64,000 nucleotides of DNA from Adineta steineri (taxonomy: Eukaryota > Rotifera > Eurotatoria > Adinetida > Adinetidae): NCBI GenBank assembly GCA_905250115.1, contig CAJNOI010000244.1, positions 1-64,000 on the forward strand, in the 5' to 3' direction. Below, piece by piece: positions 23,904 through 34,958 of this stretch. Position 1 is the first letter of the stretch; each line of letters begins with the position of its first letter. The notes under the pieces are model-generated. The model was given only the letters and a program-made list of their open reading frames with translations, had not been told where the DNA came from and did no database searches. The translations under genes and the position numbers were made by a program.

Positions 23904-25866
23904 ATGGCTCGAAGTAAGTCTTTCTTTAAATAGAATTATTAAACTGTTTTTTTTTCAGTTTTTTTTTGTATGTTTATTATGAAGTTAATGTTTGTAACAT
24001 CCGCTTCTTTTCAAAAAAGTGCTCATACTTTATTTATTGATCCATCAGAAGATCCTTTTCTGGATTATTATATTGAAACGGTATCACACATGAGTACAAA
24101 AGATATTATGGCTGTTCCAAAAATGAATGATGATGAATTTCTTCGATATTTGTTCAATAATAATGATTCTGCGGCACGCGGTAAGTCTATAGATTTTTTA
24201 TATTTATTTATTCACACTTCTATCTTTCTATAGGTATTCAATTACGTGTTGATACAAGTGTTTTCAATCCGCTTCGTGATGATCAACTGATACATCAAAC
24301 TGACATTGATAAAGAATGGGAAACGCTTATGGTCTCCGGACCCATCGTTGTTGGATATATGGGTAATTTAATGGTAATTGCTAGCAAAAGAGACTTTCCA
24401 TTTCATGCACCAAGTGGATATGTTTATCGATACATTAGGTTAAACAAACTAATATCTGTTTAGAATTTATACTATTTTCTCTTTTTACAGATATCCAAAT
24501 TCATTTCGTGCTACACTTGCTCAAGTATCTACTGAAATGTACAATTCTCTTATGGGAGCCCATACTGCAATGGACGGAATTCAGTTGAGTATTAAACAAG
24601 TTCCCACACACGTAAAAACAGCACTGAAATTAATAACTTCAGCATCAGATGCTATGCTCAAATCTATGTTACCACGTACACTAGAAAGTGTAGGTCGTTT
24701 AGCAACAGAAAGTGCGAATATAGCTAATTCAACACTTCTTCAATTCAATCAATTACAAGATCTACTTGGTGAAATTATTGAATTAAGTGCAAGTACTCAG
24801 TCAACGAATGAAGCAGATATTGAACGAATGGAAGAACAAAGAAAAAATGCAACTCTCGAACAAGAACGTTTAAAAGAAAATCTTGCAAGTATTAAAAACC
24901 AATATGATCAATCGAAATCTAATCTAGAGATTGCTCGTAAAAGATATACAGAAGCCATGGCAGCACTTTCTGCATCATCAGCACCTACTATTGTCGGAGG
25001 TGGAAATCCGCTAATGGATTTAGTCGGCTTTGCTATTGAAGTTGTCTTCAATCCTCTCAACGCAGTTGGCTGTTTACTTGGTAAATGTAAGAGCCCAGCT
25101 CCTACAGTTGATAATACAAAATTTGAGAATGCTATGAAAATCGCACAAGCTGCTAAAGAAGAATTAGAACGTGCTGAAGAAATTCATAATCAGCATTTTC
25201 TTCTTCAATTAGCTGAACAAAATGAATTGGCTAAAACCATGAATAGTATGGCATTGCTTGATTTAAGTCAACTGAGTACAGAAGAAATTGTTCAATTACT
25301 ACTTAAAGCTACTGAACAGATAAGTTTAATTAAAGAACAATGGGCACATATGATTCAATTTTTTTCAAAATTAGCTGCTCAAGCTCATAGTACTCAACAA
25401 GTAAAAATAATATTTAACTATATTTCTATTTTCTTATTGTTTTTGTTCTTAGATTGTTGTAAATGACTTTGTAGGCCTTATACAACAAGCTCAGACAGAC
25501 AATTTATTAATCGATCCATTTGATCGTGAATTTTTTGTCGAAATGTTAATACCTGCTGCTACAGAAATTGAAAGTGGTGCTCATTTATTATTTACTATGG
25601 CCAAAACCTACTATGCTGTATCAAGTGAACATATGATTAATCAAATTGCTGGTATTAATAAACTGTCTGTGTTACAAACAGATGAAGCACGTCATGCTCA
25701 ACTTCAACTAGCATCAAATAATACAATGATTACTTCATTAAAAATATCTCAATTAGCACAAGAACGACATGAACTTTATCTTCAAGAAATGCAAAATCGT
25801 CAAGCTGAATATACAACTTACATGAATAATTTAGTGTTATTTGAACTTGAAGAAACTATTGGTTAA
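23904..25866 (+). CDS. Secreted helical paralogue E with hydrophobic hairpin (long class)
   Basis: Exons 23904-23913 (ATGGCTCGAA), 23959-24180, 24234-24438, 24491-25400 and 25453-25866 give about 586 residues. The signal peptide is MARIFFCMFIMKLMFVTSA. The acidic propeptide-like block is shared with D (DPFLDYYIETV...VPKMNDDEFL). The array block is KEWETLMVSGPIVVGYMGNL and ASKRDFPF. The order is then VPTHVKT helix, coiled coil, and a hydrophobic tip at about residues 319-343 (GFAIEVVFNPLNAVGCLLGKC) sharing P-L-x(3)-G-C-x-L-G-x-C with D. A second helix follows, then IKEQWAHMIQFFSKL and SQLAQERHELY...YTTYM, ending ETIG. The last intron is at the same place as in D (after STQQ). It is the only array member on the plus strand. 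Function unknown. Confidence 0.8.
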
Positions 25867-26906
25867 GTAAATATTTAGAAACAGCGTATTTACTTCAGAA
25901 TCATATTTTTTTTGTAAACTGTATTTCATCAAAGTTTATTAATTCAAATAATAGATAGTTGATATATTACTTATGTCTTTAATAATATAGTTTATCATTT
26001 GAATATCTTTAAAATCACAGTCATAATTAATTATTAGATATATACATTGGTCTCGCTCTATACAAAAATAAAGATTATCAATAGTGTATTCATTTAGTCG
26101 TACTTCTGTCAATTGTAGACTTCGTATTTAAGATGAACATAATGAAAACTATTTCATTGTTAGCACGAAACAAAATTGAAATAGAATACGAATATTTATT
26201 TTTATTCTATTTTAACTGTTTAGCATACAAAGTTATTAGATTACAGAAAAATATCATTTTATTCCACTTAATACTAATTTCATTAAATATCGATGATTGT
26301 CGGTTCACTTCAATTCGTAATAGAATTATTAACATACAGATGAATTCTTTTATTGTTAGCAGTATGTCGAGTAATAGATATTGCTATATATAGTATTCGA
26401 ATCAAATTTGTAATCTTTTTTTATATATTGTGTAGAGATAGACTCTCATCTTTCGTTTCTTGTTCAATAAAATTTACTCTTGTTAATAATGGATACATTC
26501 AATGACCTACAATCGCATTTTTATAGTTATTATTTGTATAAGTCAAGTACATCAGTATTATTATATGCAGAGTATTTAGAAGCAACTCGAATAAATGGAA
26601 TAATTTATTCTCATTATAAATCATTAACTATCTCATAAACTTTTTAGTATCAATGTGTGAGATATAATTGCAATCTAAATTAATGTTTTTATTTGGTAAA
26701 TGAGCTCAGTGACCCTTTCCAATGTAAAACATATATAACAACGTAACATATTCGAAAAATAACATAGTATATTTATATATGGTCTAGTTGTAAAAATAAA
26801 CTACATAACTATTGTTAGCGTATCATTTTTTCGAAATAAATCATGATATCACTTTCGATTTTCATTATTATTTTGATCTTTAAGATCTAATTGAAAAAAA
26901 AATATC
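25867..26906. other. Convergent intergenic region
   Basis: About 1.0 kb after paralogue E and after the stop of the minus-strand F-box gene. No array motif, domain or inverted repeat was seen. An 86-codon plus frame at 26133-26393 has no support. Confidence 0.55.
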
Positions 26907-27914
26907 TTATTCAATTATCTTTAATTCAATATAATCACACATAATTTTATATTTTCTATATGGTATTTGCCATATTCTTAAACCAAAATAAACTGTTGAT
27001 AATTCATAAATAGTTATAATTCCCATTTGTTCTTCAAACCATTGACAATTATCTTGATTAGTTTCATTAATATTAGTATTATTCATAACATAACGTAAAT
27101 CAAACCATTCTTGATCCCATTCTAATGAACTCATTATACCATAATCAGGTATACATGTAAATTCACCAGTAAATTGATCTTCAACACTTGGTTGTTCACA
27201 ACGCAATAAATTTAATTTCATTCGACAAATAATCGCATATCGACCGGGTATAATTGATTGAAATTCTCCGCGTACAGCTGCTAACCATCTGGAATCAAAT
27301 ATAGCTATTGAACCAAAATCACTTGTAATATCATTAATTATCTTTGGACGACATAATTCATTTATTCTTGTTATATCAAAACAAATATATGTTTCATACG
27401 CAAATGATAAACGTATTCTTTTCGATAGATAATAATAAATAAGTTTAGATAAAACAGTTTGATTTTGATGATAAATTAAATCTCGAAATATATTTTCATC
27501 TATTGCCATTTTTAATTGTGAAGAATATTTTGGTAAATAAAATTTCGATCGTTTAGCAGCTGCAAAACCTTTCATATTGCCATTTTGTGCACCAGTTACG
27601 ATAAGATTCCATCCATTACGTAATATTGCTGATGGTAATTGTAAATATTGCTTTTCAAATTCAATGAAATGTTCGCTTGATGAGCATAAATAATCACAAT
27701 GATTTTTATTTGAAAATATTTCATCACAGTAACGTTTCAATAATATTGAACCATAACGTAATCGAATTAAATGTCTCCAAAAAGAATTCTCTTCAATAAT
27801 ATTATATAAATTATGATTTACATTTGATAAATGAATAATATCAGTTATATTTGGTAAATATTCACAAATTGAATACCATATTATATCAGGAAGAGTAGTC
27901 CAGTCACAATTCAT
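26907..27914 (-). CDS. F-box protein
   Basis: Single exon, 335 residues. The N-terminal 55 residues match an F-box (LPDIIWYSICEYLPNITDI, LSNVNHNLYNI, FWRHLI), the SKP1-binding module of SCF ubiquitin ligases. The rest is a conserved-looking substrate domain. A central WNLIVTGAQNGNMKGFAAAK stretch is followed by beta-rich segments with GRYAIICRMKL, SLEWDQEWFDLRYV and VYFGLRIWQIPYRKYKIMCDYIEL. The pattern G-x-Y-x-[IV]-x-x-R-M-x-L resembles PP2/FBA-type F-box-associated domains, but I hold that loosely. Probably a substrate adaptor; the target is unknown. Confidence 0.78.
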   Translation of the reverse strand: MNCDWTTLPDIIWYSICEYLPNITDIIHLSNVNHNLYNIIEENSFWRHLIRLRYGSILLKRYCDEIFSNKNHCDYLCSSSEHFIEFEKQYLQLPSAILRNGWNLIVTGAQNGNMKGFAAAKRSKFYLPKYSSQLKMAIDENIFRDLIYHQNQTVLSKLIYYYLSKRIRLSFAYETYICFDITRINELCRPKIINDITSDFGSIAIFDSRWLAAVRGEFQSIIPGRYAIICRMKLNLLRCEQPSVEDQFTGEFTCIPDYGIMSSLEWDQEWFDLRYVMNNTNINETNQDNCQWFEEQMGIITIYELSTVYFGLRIWQIPYRKYKIMCDYIELKIIE

Positions 27915-28194
27915 TATATTAGATTATTTCTCGTTTAGTCTGGTCTATTATTTCTTCCCCGATCTCTGTACATACGCACATATTTATATATAGGTTATAT
28001 CATATTTTTTTACAAGATAACGAACAGAACAAAAAAAAAAGAAAAAGAGAAAAAAACCGAAGAATTCTTTTGCTTTCTTCAAGAGCTAATGCATCTTCTG
28101 CTAGATGGAATGCAATTATATGTGTAGATATATTTGCACTCTCTCATGTATATCTATAAATGTCCTGAGAGTCGATAGATGTTGCTATAAAGCA

Positions 28195-28937
28195 GTTGTT
28201 TCTGGATAGGTGTTCGTTGATTCCGAATTATGATAAAAACGTTTAAAATATACTATTTCACCAATAAGTAATAATCCAATAAATGTTATACCTAATCCCA
28301 TACCTAATTGTGCTGAACGAGATTCGTGTGGTTTATCTAATAGATAAAAAATTATAATTTTTTTCTCTTCATAAAATTTAAGTCTTACTCGTCACAAACT
28401 TTTCAGGAGTAGTGGTGGTTGATTCAGGCAATTCAGTTGCATGACTAGAACTACTGGTCATATGCATTTCAGTTACGTTAGTATCTGTCACGGTTGTTGT
28501 ATGAACTAATAAACTAGGATCAACAGAAACATTTGAAAGCTCAGTTGATACACTAGTTTGAGGTGTTGAATCCGATAACTTTAAATCACGTGTATCCAAT
28601 ATCACGTCATATTTAGTACTTATATTCCATTCACTACAATCTGGTGTATGAAAGACCAATATTCCGTTACTATTGTTCATTGTAATATTAATTTGATAAA
28701 CTAGTTTATTACTTTTTGTATCAAAGATACGAATAGAAGAAGGTAATTCGATTTGATTCACTAAATATTAAATAATAATATGAATAATTTCTATGAATCT
28801 ATTGTAATCTTACTTTCAATTTTAAATTCATGTGTATTTAATGATCTCGTGGTATTCAAACTTTTACAAGATATATTGAATTGTGCGCAAATAGAACCAA
28901 TAAATATATAAATAATTGCAATGACAAAAATAGTCAT
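28195..28937 (-). CDS. Type I single-pass membrane protein with Ser/Thr-rich ectodomain
   Basis: Three exons (28814-28937, 28389-28760, 28195-28336), phase 1 at both joins, about 212 residues. A signal peptide (MTIFVIAIIYIFIGSICA) is followed by a small beta-rich domain with three Cys (ISCKSL, PDCSEW), NxS/T glycosylation sites, then a Thr/Ser-rich stalk (HTTTVTDTNVTEM, STTTTPEKF). One transmembrane helix lies in the last exon (LGMGLGITFIGLLLIGEIVYF), then about 20 cytosolic residues. No family recognised; the shape is that of a cell-surface mucin-like receptor. Confidence 0.72.
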
Positions 28938-29382
28938 TGTTCAATGTATAGATAATAAAAGTGCTGCTTGCATTCAAAAGAATCGAGTAGGATTATACAA
29001 AAAAATAACAACTTTATGTAAGATAAAGAAAAAAACCTGCCAATTAGATTTTATTAGCTCTTGGAATGTTTTGTTAGAACGTGAAGGTGGTTAATCATGA
29101 AAATGATATTATATTTGACAAACAGGAACGAGAAAACTAAAGGCAATAAAGGTAATGCTGTCAAAAATGTTAACTGTAGGATAAATCTATATGATAAGCC
29201 ACCCAATGGCGCTTTGACAACAATATTATGAATACATGTAGACATAAGTTTTTTTGTCAGAACAAGAAAAACAAAAATTTATCAAACATTGTTTATGATA
29301 TAAGAGCTATGCTTTTTGATTTTTTACATCACTTGTAGTTTATTTTATTCAATTAAAAAAAAATCTTTTTGACATAATCCTA
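28938..29382. other. Intergenic
   Basis: 445 bp between the membrane-protein start and the MORN gene stop, both on the minus strand. It should include the former's promoter. A 63-codon minus frame (29054-29245) has a hydrophobic stretch but no supporting intron or homology signal. Confidence 0.5.
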
Positions 29383-30258
29383 TTAAAACGATTCTGAAGC
29401 ACCAGTACTAATAAAAATACGATCTGATACTGATTCAGGTCGTGAAAGACGATCGAGTGTTTGTTTTATAGTATCCCTTTTTGGATCTCGTCTTTCTGAT
29501 CGCAATCGTCTTTTTTCAACAGTTGAAGGAGGAGGAGGAGGAAGAAGAAGTGATGTTGTTGAATCAGTATTTGACTCTTTTAATGCCCATATATATTCTC
29601 CATTTCCTCCTGGAAGTCCATCAATAAATTGTCCATGATATGAATCACCACTAGACCATAAAAATTTTCCCTCACCATGTTTTAAATCATTAGCATATTC
29701 ACCTTCATAAGAATCTTCATTGGCATACGTCATTTTTCCACGTCCCTGTCTTTTTCCTTCATAAAATTCTCCTTCATATACATCACCATTTCCATATTCA
29801 TATCGACCTTCACCGTGAGGAAGATTATGTTGCCATTCACCAGTATACTTTGATCCTTTACTTCTCCATATATGTGTACCATGACCATGTTTTTCATTTT
29901 TATCATAATTACCTTCATATGAATCTTGATTTTTCCATGTCGTTTTTCCTTGACCATGACGTTTACCATTAAGCCAATTTCCTTCATAACTATCTCCATT
30001 GTTTGCTACTAATTTTCCTTTTCCATGCGGTTGATCATGTGAAAATTGTCCTTCGTAAATAGCACCACTCGCCCATTTATATGTACCAAAACCATGTTTT
30101 TCATTATTCATAAATTGTCCATCATAAAATGAGCCATTATTTAAAATAAGTTTACCTTGACCATGTCGTTGTCCATTTTTATAATCTCCTTTATATCTTG
30201 CACCACTCATATAATCAACGTTACGTTGTTCACTTTTATAACTCGTATCTACAGACAT
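29383..30258 (-). CDS. MORN-repeat protein
   Basis: Single exon, about 291 residues. The ATG at 30258 is used (MSVDTSYKSEQ) because the frame upstream only has a GTG. From residue 18 to about 220 there are nine or so MORN repeats of 23 residues with the Y-x-G-x(2)-x-x-G-x-x-H-G-x-G pattern (for example YKGDYKNGQRHGQGKL, YEGQFSHDQPHGKGKL, YEGNWLNGKRHGQGK). The C-terminal 70 residues are not MORN: a poly-Pro patch (LLPPPPPST) and an Arg/Lys-rich tail. MORN arrays form an extended beta-sheet used in membrane or cytoskeletal scaffolds. It resembles radial-spoke/MORN-type ciliary proteins, but a specific assignment is not justified. Confidence 0.9.
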   Translation of the reverse strand: MSVDTSYKSEQRNVDYMSGARYKGDYKNGQRHGQGKLILNNGSFYDGQFMNNEKHGFGTYKWASGAIYEGQFSHDQPHGKGKLVANNGDSYEGNWLNGKRHGQGKTTWKNQDSYEGNYDKNEKHGHGTHIWRSKGSKYTGEWQHNLPHGEGRYEYGNGDVYEGEFYEGKRQGRGKMTYANEDSYEGEYANDLKHGEGKFLWSSGDSYHGQFIDGLPGGNGEYIWALKESNTDSTTSLLLPPPPPSTVEKRRLRSERRDPKRDTIKQTLDRLSRPESVSDRIFISTGASESF

Positions 30259-31689
30259 TCTATACACAATATGTAGCTGTCTCTATAACTATACTATCAA
30301 TCAAAATAAAACGATATGGTTGAATGAATTTACATCGATAAGAAAAAAAAATATCTAATGACGGAATAAAAGCAAAACAACAACAAAGAATACCTCATAC
30401 CAAACCGATGAATAATTAGTCTTGTTAAATAGATTTTATATTTATATGTAAAATAAACATTTTATTGAAGTATTTCTTTTAGTTACTTATATAAAATTAT
30501 TTATGCGAGAGGATAAATGATTAATAAACATTCTCTTACTTTATTAAATATATAATCATCGTGTAATTCTGTACAAAGTAATATTACCTTGACATGTCGT
30601 ATATTTTTCTTCCTTACAACAAAATAAGTTATATAGATAATAAGATTATACATACATTTACAAGTGTATATATGTTTTTGTTATTATTTTTGAATACAAC
30701 GTGGTTTATATTGCAACATATTTATTATTTATTTTCATGGTTCATGTCTTGTAATTATTTATAGCGCATGCATAACGCTAATAATTCGTAAATATACCAT
30801 AACGATGATTATATCATGACTTAAGAATAAAAATGCGTTTCAATAAGAAAATGATATAGTTCGATTGTTTATATAATTTCTCTTCTAGTAAAGAGAATGT
30901 AGATGTTGGTTGAAAACTATTAATATGATATTTCGATTGATTTACTATTGAAAGTAATCATTTATTTTATTCTCCTAAATGATTAGAATTGATTTGTCTT
31001 TATTTATAAAAATGTATTCTGTTCTGTAAATTTATTTGAAAATGAAAGTGACTCATACTTTATTTAACAAAAACAGGTGACCATCAGTAAAAGAGAACAG
31101 AAATGATACATAACATCAATCTGTAAATTTTATTATTGATCTTAATAGTTTGAAGGATATATTGTAGATGAATTTCATATATCATGAGAGAGATCAAATG
31201 ATATTCACCTCATTTGTTAATTATTTGTTCTATATGATAAAATTTTGAAGTTTTTGGTAGTTAATTTTTTCATATTCTTTTTATTTAAATATTAACTAAA
31301 AATACACTGTCTCTATGCGACACAAATTCCAACAACACTCTTCTATTATTTATACAATCAATGTATTTTCATATATATATAACAGTATAACTTTTGAACA
31401 ATTCATTTGCAAGATATAGAATTTTTTAATATAATGTAGAACATTGCCTTAATTATTTATAAATAATGGCCAAAGGTTAGTTTGATTAGATCAAATACGC
31501 TTTATTCTTCTTTTTTTTTACGACATCTTTTTTTCTCACATCGCAAAAAAAGATAAGGCAAGCAAGTAACTTATACATGTGACTCAGATGACACTCGGCA
31601 GGTAGATAGCACATGAAACAAACAGTTAAAAAAAGAAGCATTAATATTATTACGTTCTTTTGTCTCGAACCATCTTACTCAGAATAACA
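30259..31689. other. Divergent intergenic region
   Basis: 1.4 kb between the MORN gene start and the Rab gene start. AT-rich, poly-T tracts, no domain-bearing frame, no terminal repeats. A polypyrimidine tract and ACGACATC near 31510-31530 may belong to the Rab leader. Confidence 0.5.
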
Positions 31690-32362
31690 ATGCGTCGTCC
31701 CGGACAATTTAAGATGGTACTATTAGGTGAATCTGCTGTCGGGAAATCTTCATTAGCACTTCGCTTTGCTAAAGGCCAGTATCAGGAACACGCAGAAAGT
31801 ACAATAGGTGCAGCTTTCCTTACACACACTCTTCAAATAGACCAAGATACATCACTCAAGGTCGAATTGTGGGACACAGCTGGGCAAGAACGGTAGAACT
31901 ATTTGTAAATATTTTTAATTTATCATTATACTTAATTATTATTATAGATATCATTCGCTTGCTCCAATGTATTATCGTGGTGCACAAGCTGCATTGGTCG
32001 TATATGATATTACAAATGGAGAGTCTCTTCGGCGTGCAAAACAATGGGTAAAAGAACTACAGCAAGTTAACGCTAACGACATGGTGATTGGCTTAGCTGG
32101 TAATAAAGCCGATTTAGCAACAGGAAACCGACGGCAGGTAGATTCAAACGAAGTACGAGAATATGCCGAACAAAACGACCTAATTTTTATGGAAACATCA
32201 GCTAAACGTGGAGATAATGTTACCGAAATATTTATGAGCGTTGCTAAAGTAGTTGCTTCGAAACAACCATCAGGCACACCAAAAACGGATGGTGCATTTT
32301 CAGCAGCTAAATCAAAGCCAAAAGAAAGTAGCGGCTGTTGTGGTGGTGATTCTAAAACATAA
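31690..32362 (+). CDS. RAB5: Rab5-type small GTPase
   Basis: Two exons (31690-31892, 31948-32362) give 205 residues. Rab5 controls early-endosome fusion. G1 is GESAVGKS, the effector loop is STIGAAF, G3 is WDTAGQER, G4 is GNKAD and G5 is ETSAK. The Rab5 hallmarks [16 protein letters not shown] and [20 protein letters not shown] are nearly identical to animal Rab5. The first 30 bases of the open frame upstream lack an ATG, so the start is MRRPGQF, giving an N-terminal tail shorter than in vertebrate Rab5. The C-terminus has the expected double cysteine, but six residues follow it (CCGGDSKT) instead of the usual two to three. Confidence 0.93.
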
Positions 32363-32925
32363 ATTATGACACTTTTCTTTTATATTTCACTTTTATTTTG
32401 GTGTTAAATTATAATGCATTTGTATGAATAAATTTTTTTAAAGAATATAGTGTCATTTGACGAAAAATATTTTATTCATACAATAGAGATCTTTATGTTT
32501 CATAATAAAGAACCTGAAGAAATATCTGCTTGAGAAATTTGTTCTATATATTAAAAATAATTAGTTTTCTTTAGAACACTTAACATTGATATAATATCCT
32601 GACGTAAATAGTTTACATTGAAAAGTAAATCAAGAATAAAAGTAAGATCTACAATTATGATACGGAAATAAAATAATTATTTCAACTTTTTGAAAATGTG
32701 AATAAATTATTCAATAAATTAATTTATGTATTTTACAGATATTTATTCATCGAATGATTGTCTCATATTCTATTTATAACAATACAAAATTGTAGAAATA
32801 ACAAACTACATGAATTTCAATAGTAAAATCGCGCTATTTTTCTAAATTAATTTAGTAACATGATAATTATTGTATTTTTCTGTTTTATTCACATTTATTC
32901 ATAAACATTAAAATTTCTTCATATT
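32363..32925. other. Intergenic
   Basis: Rab 3' flank and upstream region of the next plus-strand gene. AT-rich; nothing else recognised. Confidence 0.5.
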
Positions 32926-33785
32926 ATGAATTTATTTTCTTCTGTTTATCAATATTTTCTTTATACATTTCTTATTTACCATGAATTTAATGTTTTAAAT
33001 GCTAGCAGCATACATACAATACTTTCAACAGTACCACATGAAGTATCGACTACAGAAGTACTAGCTGAAACAACGGCTCCAAAAGCAACAGTAGCAGCTG
33101 AACTAATGGCTCTAGTAACAACAGTAGAAGGTGAAGCAACGCTTCCACCAGTCATAATAGGTTCTGCCTCAACGGTTGAAACGATAGAATTAGGTTCAAG
33201 CTCGAATTCAATAATAGTACCAGTAGTACAACCGTAAGTTAACAATAAATTAAATTTCGAAATATTATATGAAATATAACCTGATCTGTTTTTTAATGTA
33301 AAATTCGAGACAAGCTTTTTGTTTAAAAAGATTCTTTAAAATAGGATTTCCTGTCTTCTATTTTTAATAATAGATCGACTCAAAAGCATCAGTCATCTGA
33401 TCCAGTACAACCAACAATAGTTTCATCAACCCATCATCATTCGAGAATTACTCAACTAACCAAGTTAATATCTTAGCACTTTTATTTTCTTTAAAGAAAC
33501 AATTTTCTTTTATATAGTAAACCAGTCACACAGAAAACTAACTCTCCAATAAATTCAACAGAAATGGTGCAAGTTATAAAATCTCGAGTATCAGTTATCA
33601 TGGGATTCATCTTTGGTGGTTCTGCTATTATTGTGATTATTGCATGTATTATTATATATATATTAATTCAAAAAGGATATATTAAAATATTTAATCGATC
33701 CGGAACACGAGTAAAAGATGTTGAACGAACAAGAATATATAGTTCATCATCATCAACAAATAGTGGTGCAAGTCCTCGCAAATAA
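32926..33785 (+). CDS. Type I single-pass membrane protein, Ser/Thr-rich
   Basis: Three exons (32926-33233, 33374-33463, 33518-33785), phase 2 at both joins, about 221 residues. An N-terminal hydrophobic signal is followed by an ectodomain rich in Thr, Ser, Val and Ala (STTEVLAETTAPKATVA, SSTHHHSRITQL) with NxS/T sites. One transmembrane helix follows (VIMGFIFGGSAIIVIIACII), then a 45-residue cytosolic tail with basic and Ser-rich runs (SGTRVKDVERTR, SSSSSTNSG). No family recognised. General shape matches the gene at 28195-28937, but I see no sequence similarity between the two. Confidence 0.68.
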
Positions 33786-33964
33786 GCAAATATTCCTTAT
33801 TAATTTTTTTTCTGCTTATACGGACTAAAAAATTTTCATTTTTTTTTCGATTTTTATAAACGAATAAATTTTTTTCAAAATCCGAACCTATTTTAATCAT
33901 AAAAGCCAAGAAAAAAAACGTATTTATTTTATTGTACAAAACAAAAGATTCACATGTGTTATCA

Positions 33965-34958
33965 TTATTTAGCAATTCGAAATACTTCTGGACATAATCG
34001 ATTAGTCATATCATACTAAATATATAACAAAAACAATCAATTATTTTCGAATTTTAGTTATTAAAAATATTCTTTACCAATGGAGCCATTTCTTCTTTTT
34101 TCAATAAATCAAATTCACGACAAAAATAACAAAAATGTTTATAACACATATTTATATGAGGTTCCTATATAATTATTAAATAAAATATATCTTATTAATA
34201 TATATTTATCTTACGGCTTGTAAATCAACAATATGATCAAAATGATGTACATAAACATGAACAAAAACTCGATATAAACGTGAAAGAATTTTTTTACAAG
34301 TTGATCGAAAATTCTTAGGAAATCCTCCTATTCCAGTTTGTACAGGAAAGATTGATTCATCATTTAATATCGTTTCAATCCATTCCATCAATAATGTCAT
34401 ATAATCATGAGCATTTAATGATGTTGGTTTTTTATATTTTATTCCATCACACCATCTAAAGTGAATAAAAATGAATTGTAATGAATTAATAATAAATAGT
34501 TTACCTATATTCATAACGAGGACCACCAGACATTGTTGGACAAGTTTTTGAAGTACAATAATCATTAATTATTCCATAAATAAGATTTATTCGATTATAA
34601 AAATCGACAACTATTAAAAAGAAAAGTTTATTTGTTATTTTAATTAGAATTTCATATGATTACCATGGACAGCAATCCAATCATCTTCATTTTCATTTTT
34701 AGGTAATTTAACTATTTCTTTTAAATCAAGACCTGATTTTAATGAAGCACATGCTTGTTTATGAAGAGAATAACGAAGTGTACCTTTGAAAATACTATAT
34801 TTAAAAAGAGGATTTTTTTACATCGAAACTCTTTTACCAGGTTCAAAATTTTTCTTCGGACGAAAAGTCTGGAAAAGATAAGGTTACATTTATTTTCTGA
34901 TGAAATATTTCGATCTTACTTTATCTTTTGCAAAAAATGATGTAAAAGATAGAGCCAT
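33965..34958 (-). CDS. MOB3: MOB kinase activator, MOB3 type
   Basis: Seven exons (34920-34958, 34838-34868, 34664-34783, 34505-34610, 34215-34455, 34078-34164, 33965-34015) close to 224 residues, close to MOB3 (216-217). MOB proteins bind and activate NDR/LATS-type kinases. Recognisable blocks are [37 protein letters not shown], the zinc-site [32 protein letters not shown] and [19 protein letters not shown], then [12 protein letters not shown]. The zinc ligands are the two Cys here and the His residues in VHHFD and [13 protein letters not shown] and the MSGGPRYEY version favour MOB3 over MOB1. The acceptor of exon 3 was chosen because only TTTTCAAAG keeps the EPGTLRY junction. Confidence 0.92.

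Noticed and set aside
31972-32277. Minus-strand 101-codon frame over the Rab gene
   Set aside because: Antisense shadow of the Rab5 second exon.
34806-34838. A 27 bp intron in the MOB3-like gene
   Set aside because: A longer intron ending at TTTTCAAAG gives the conserved EPGTLRY junction and an ordinary length.
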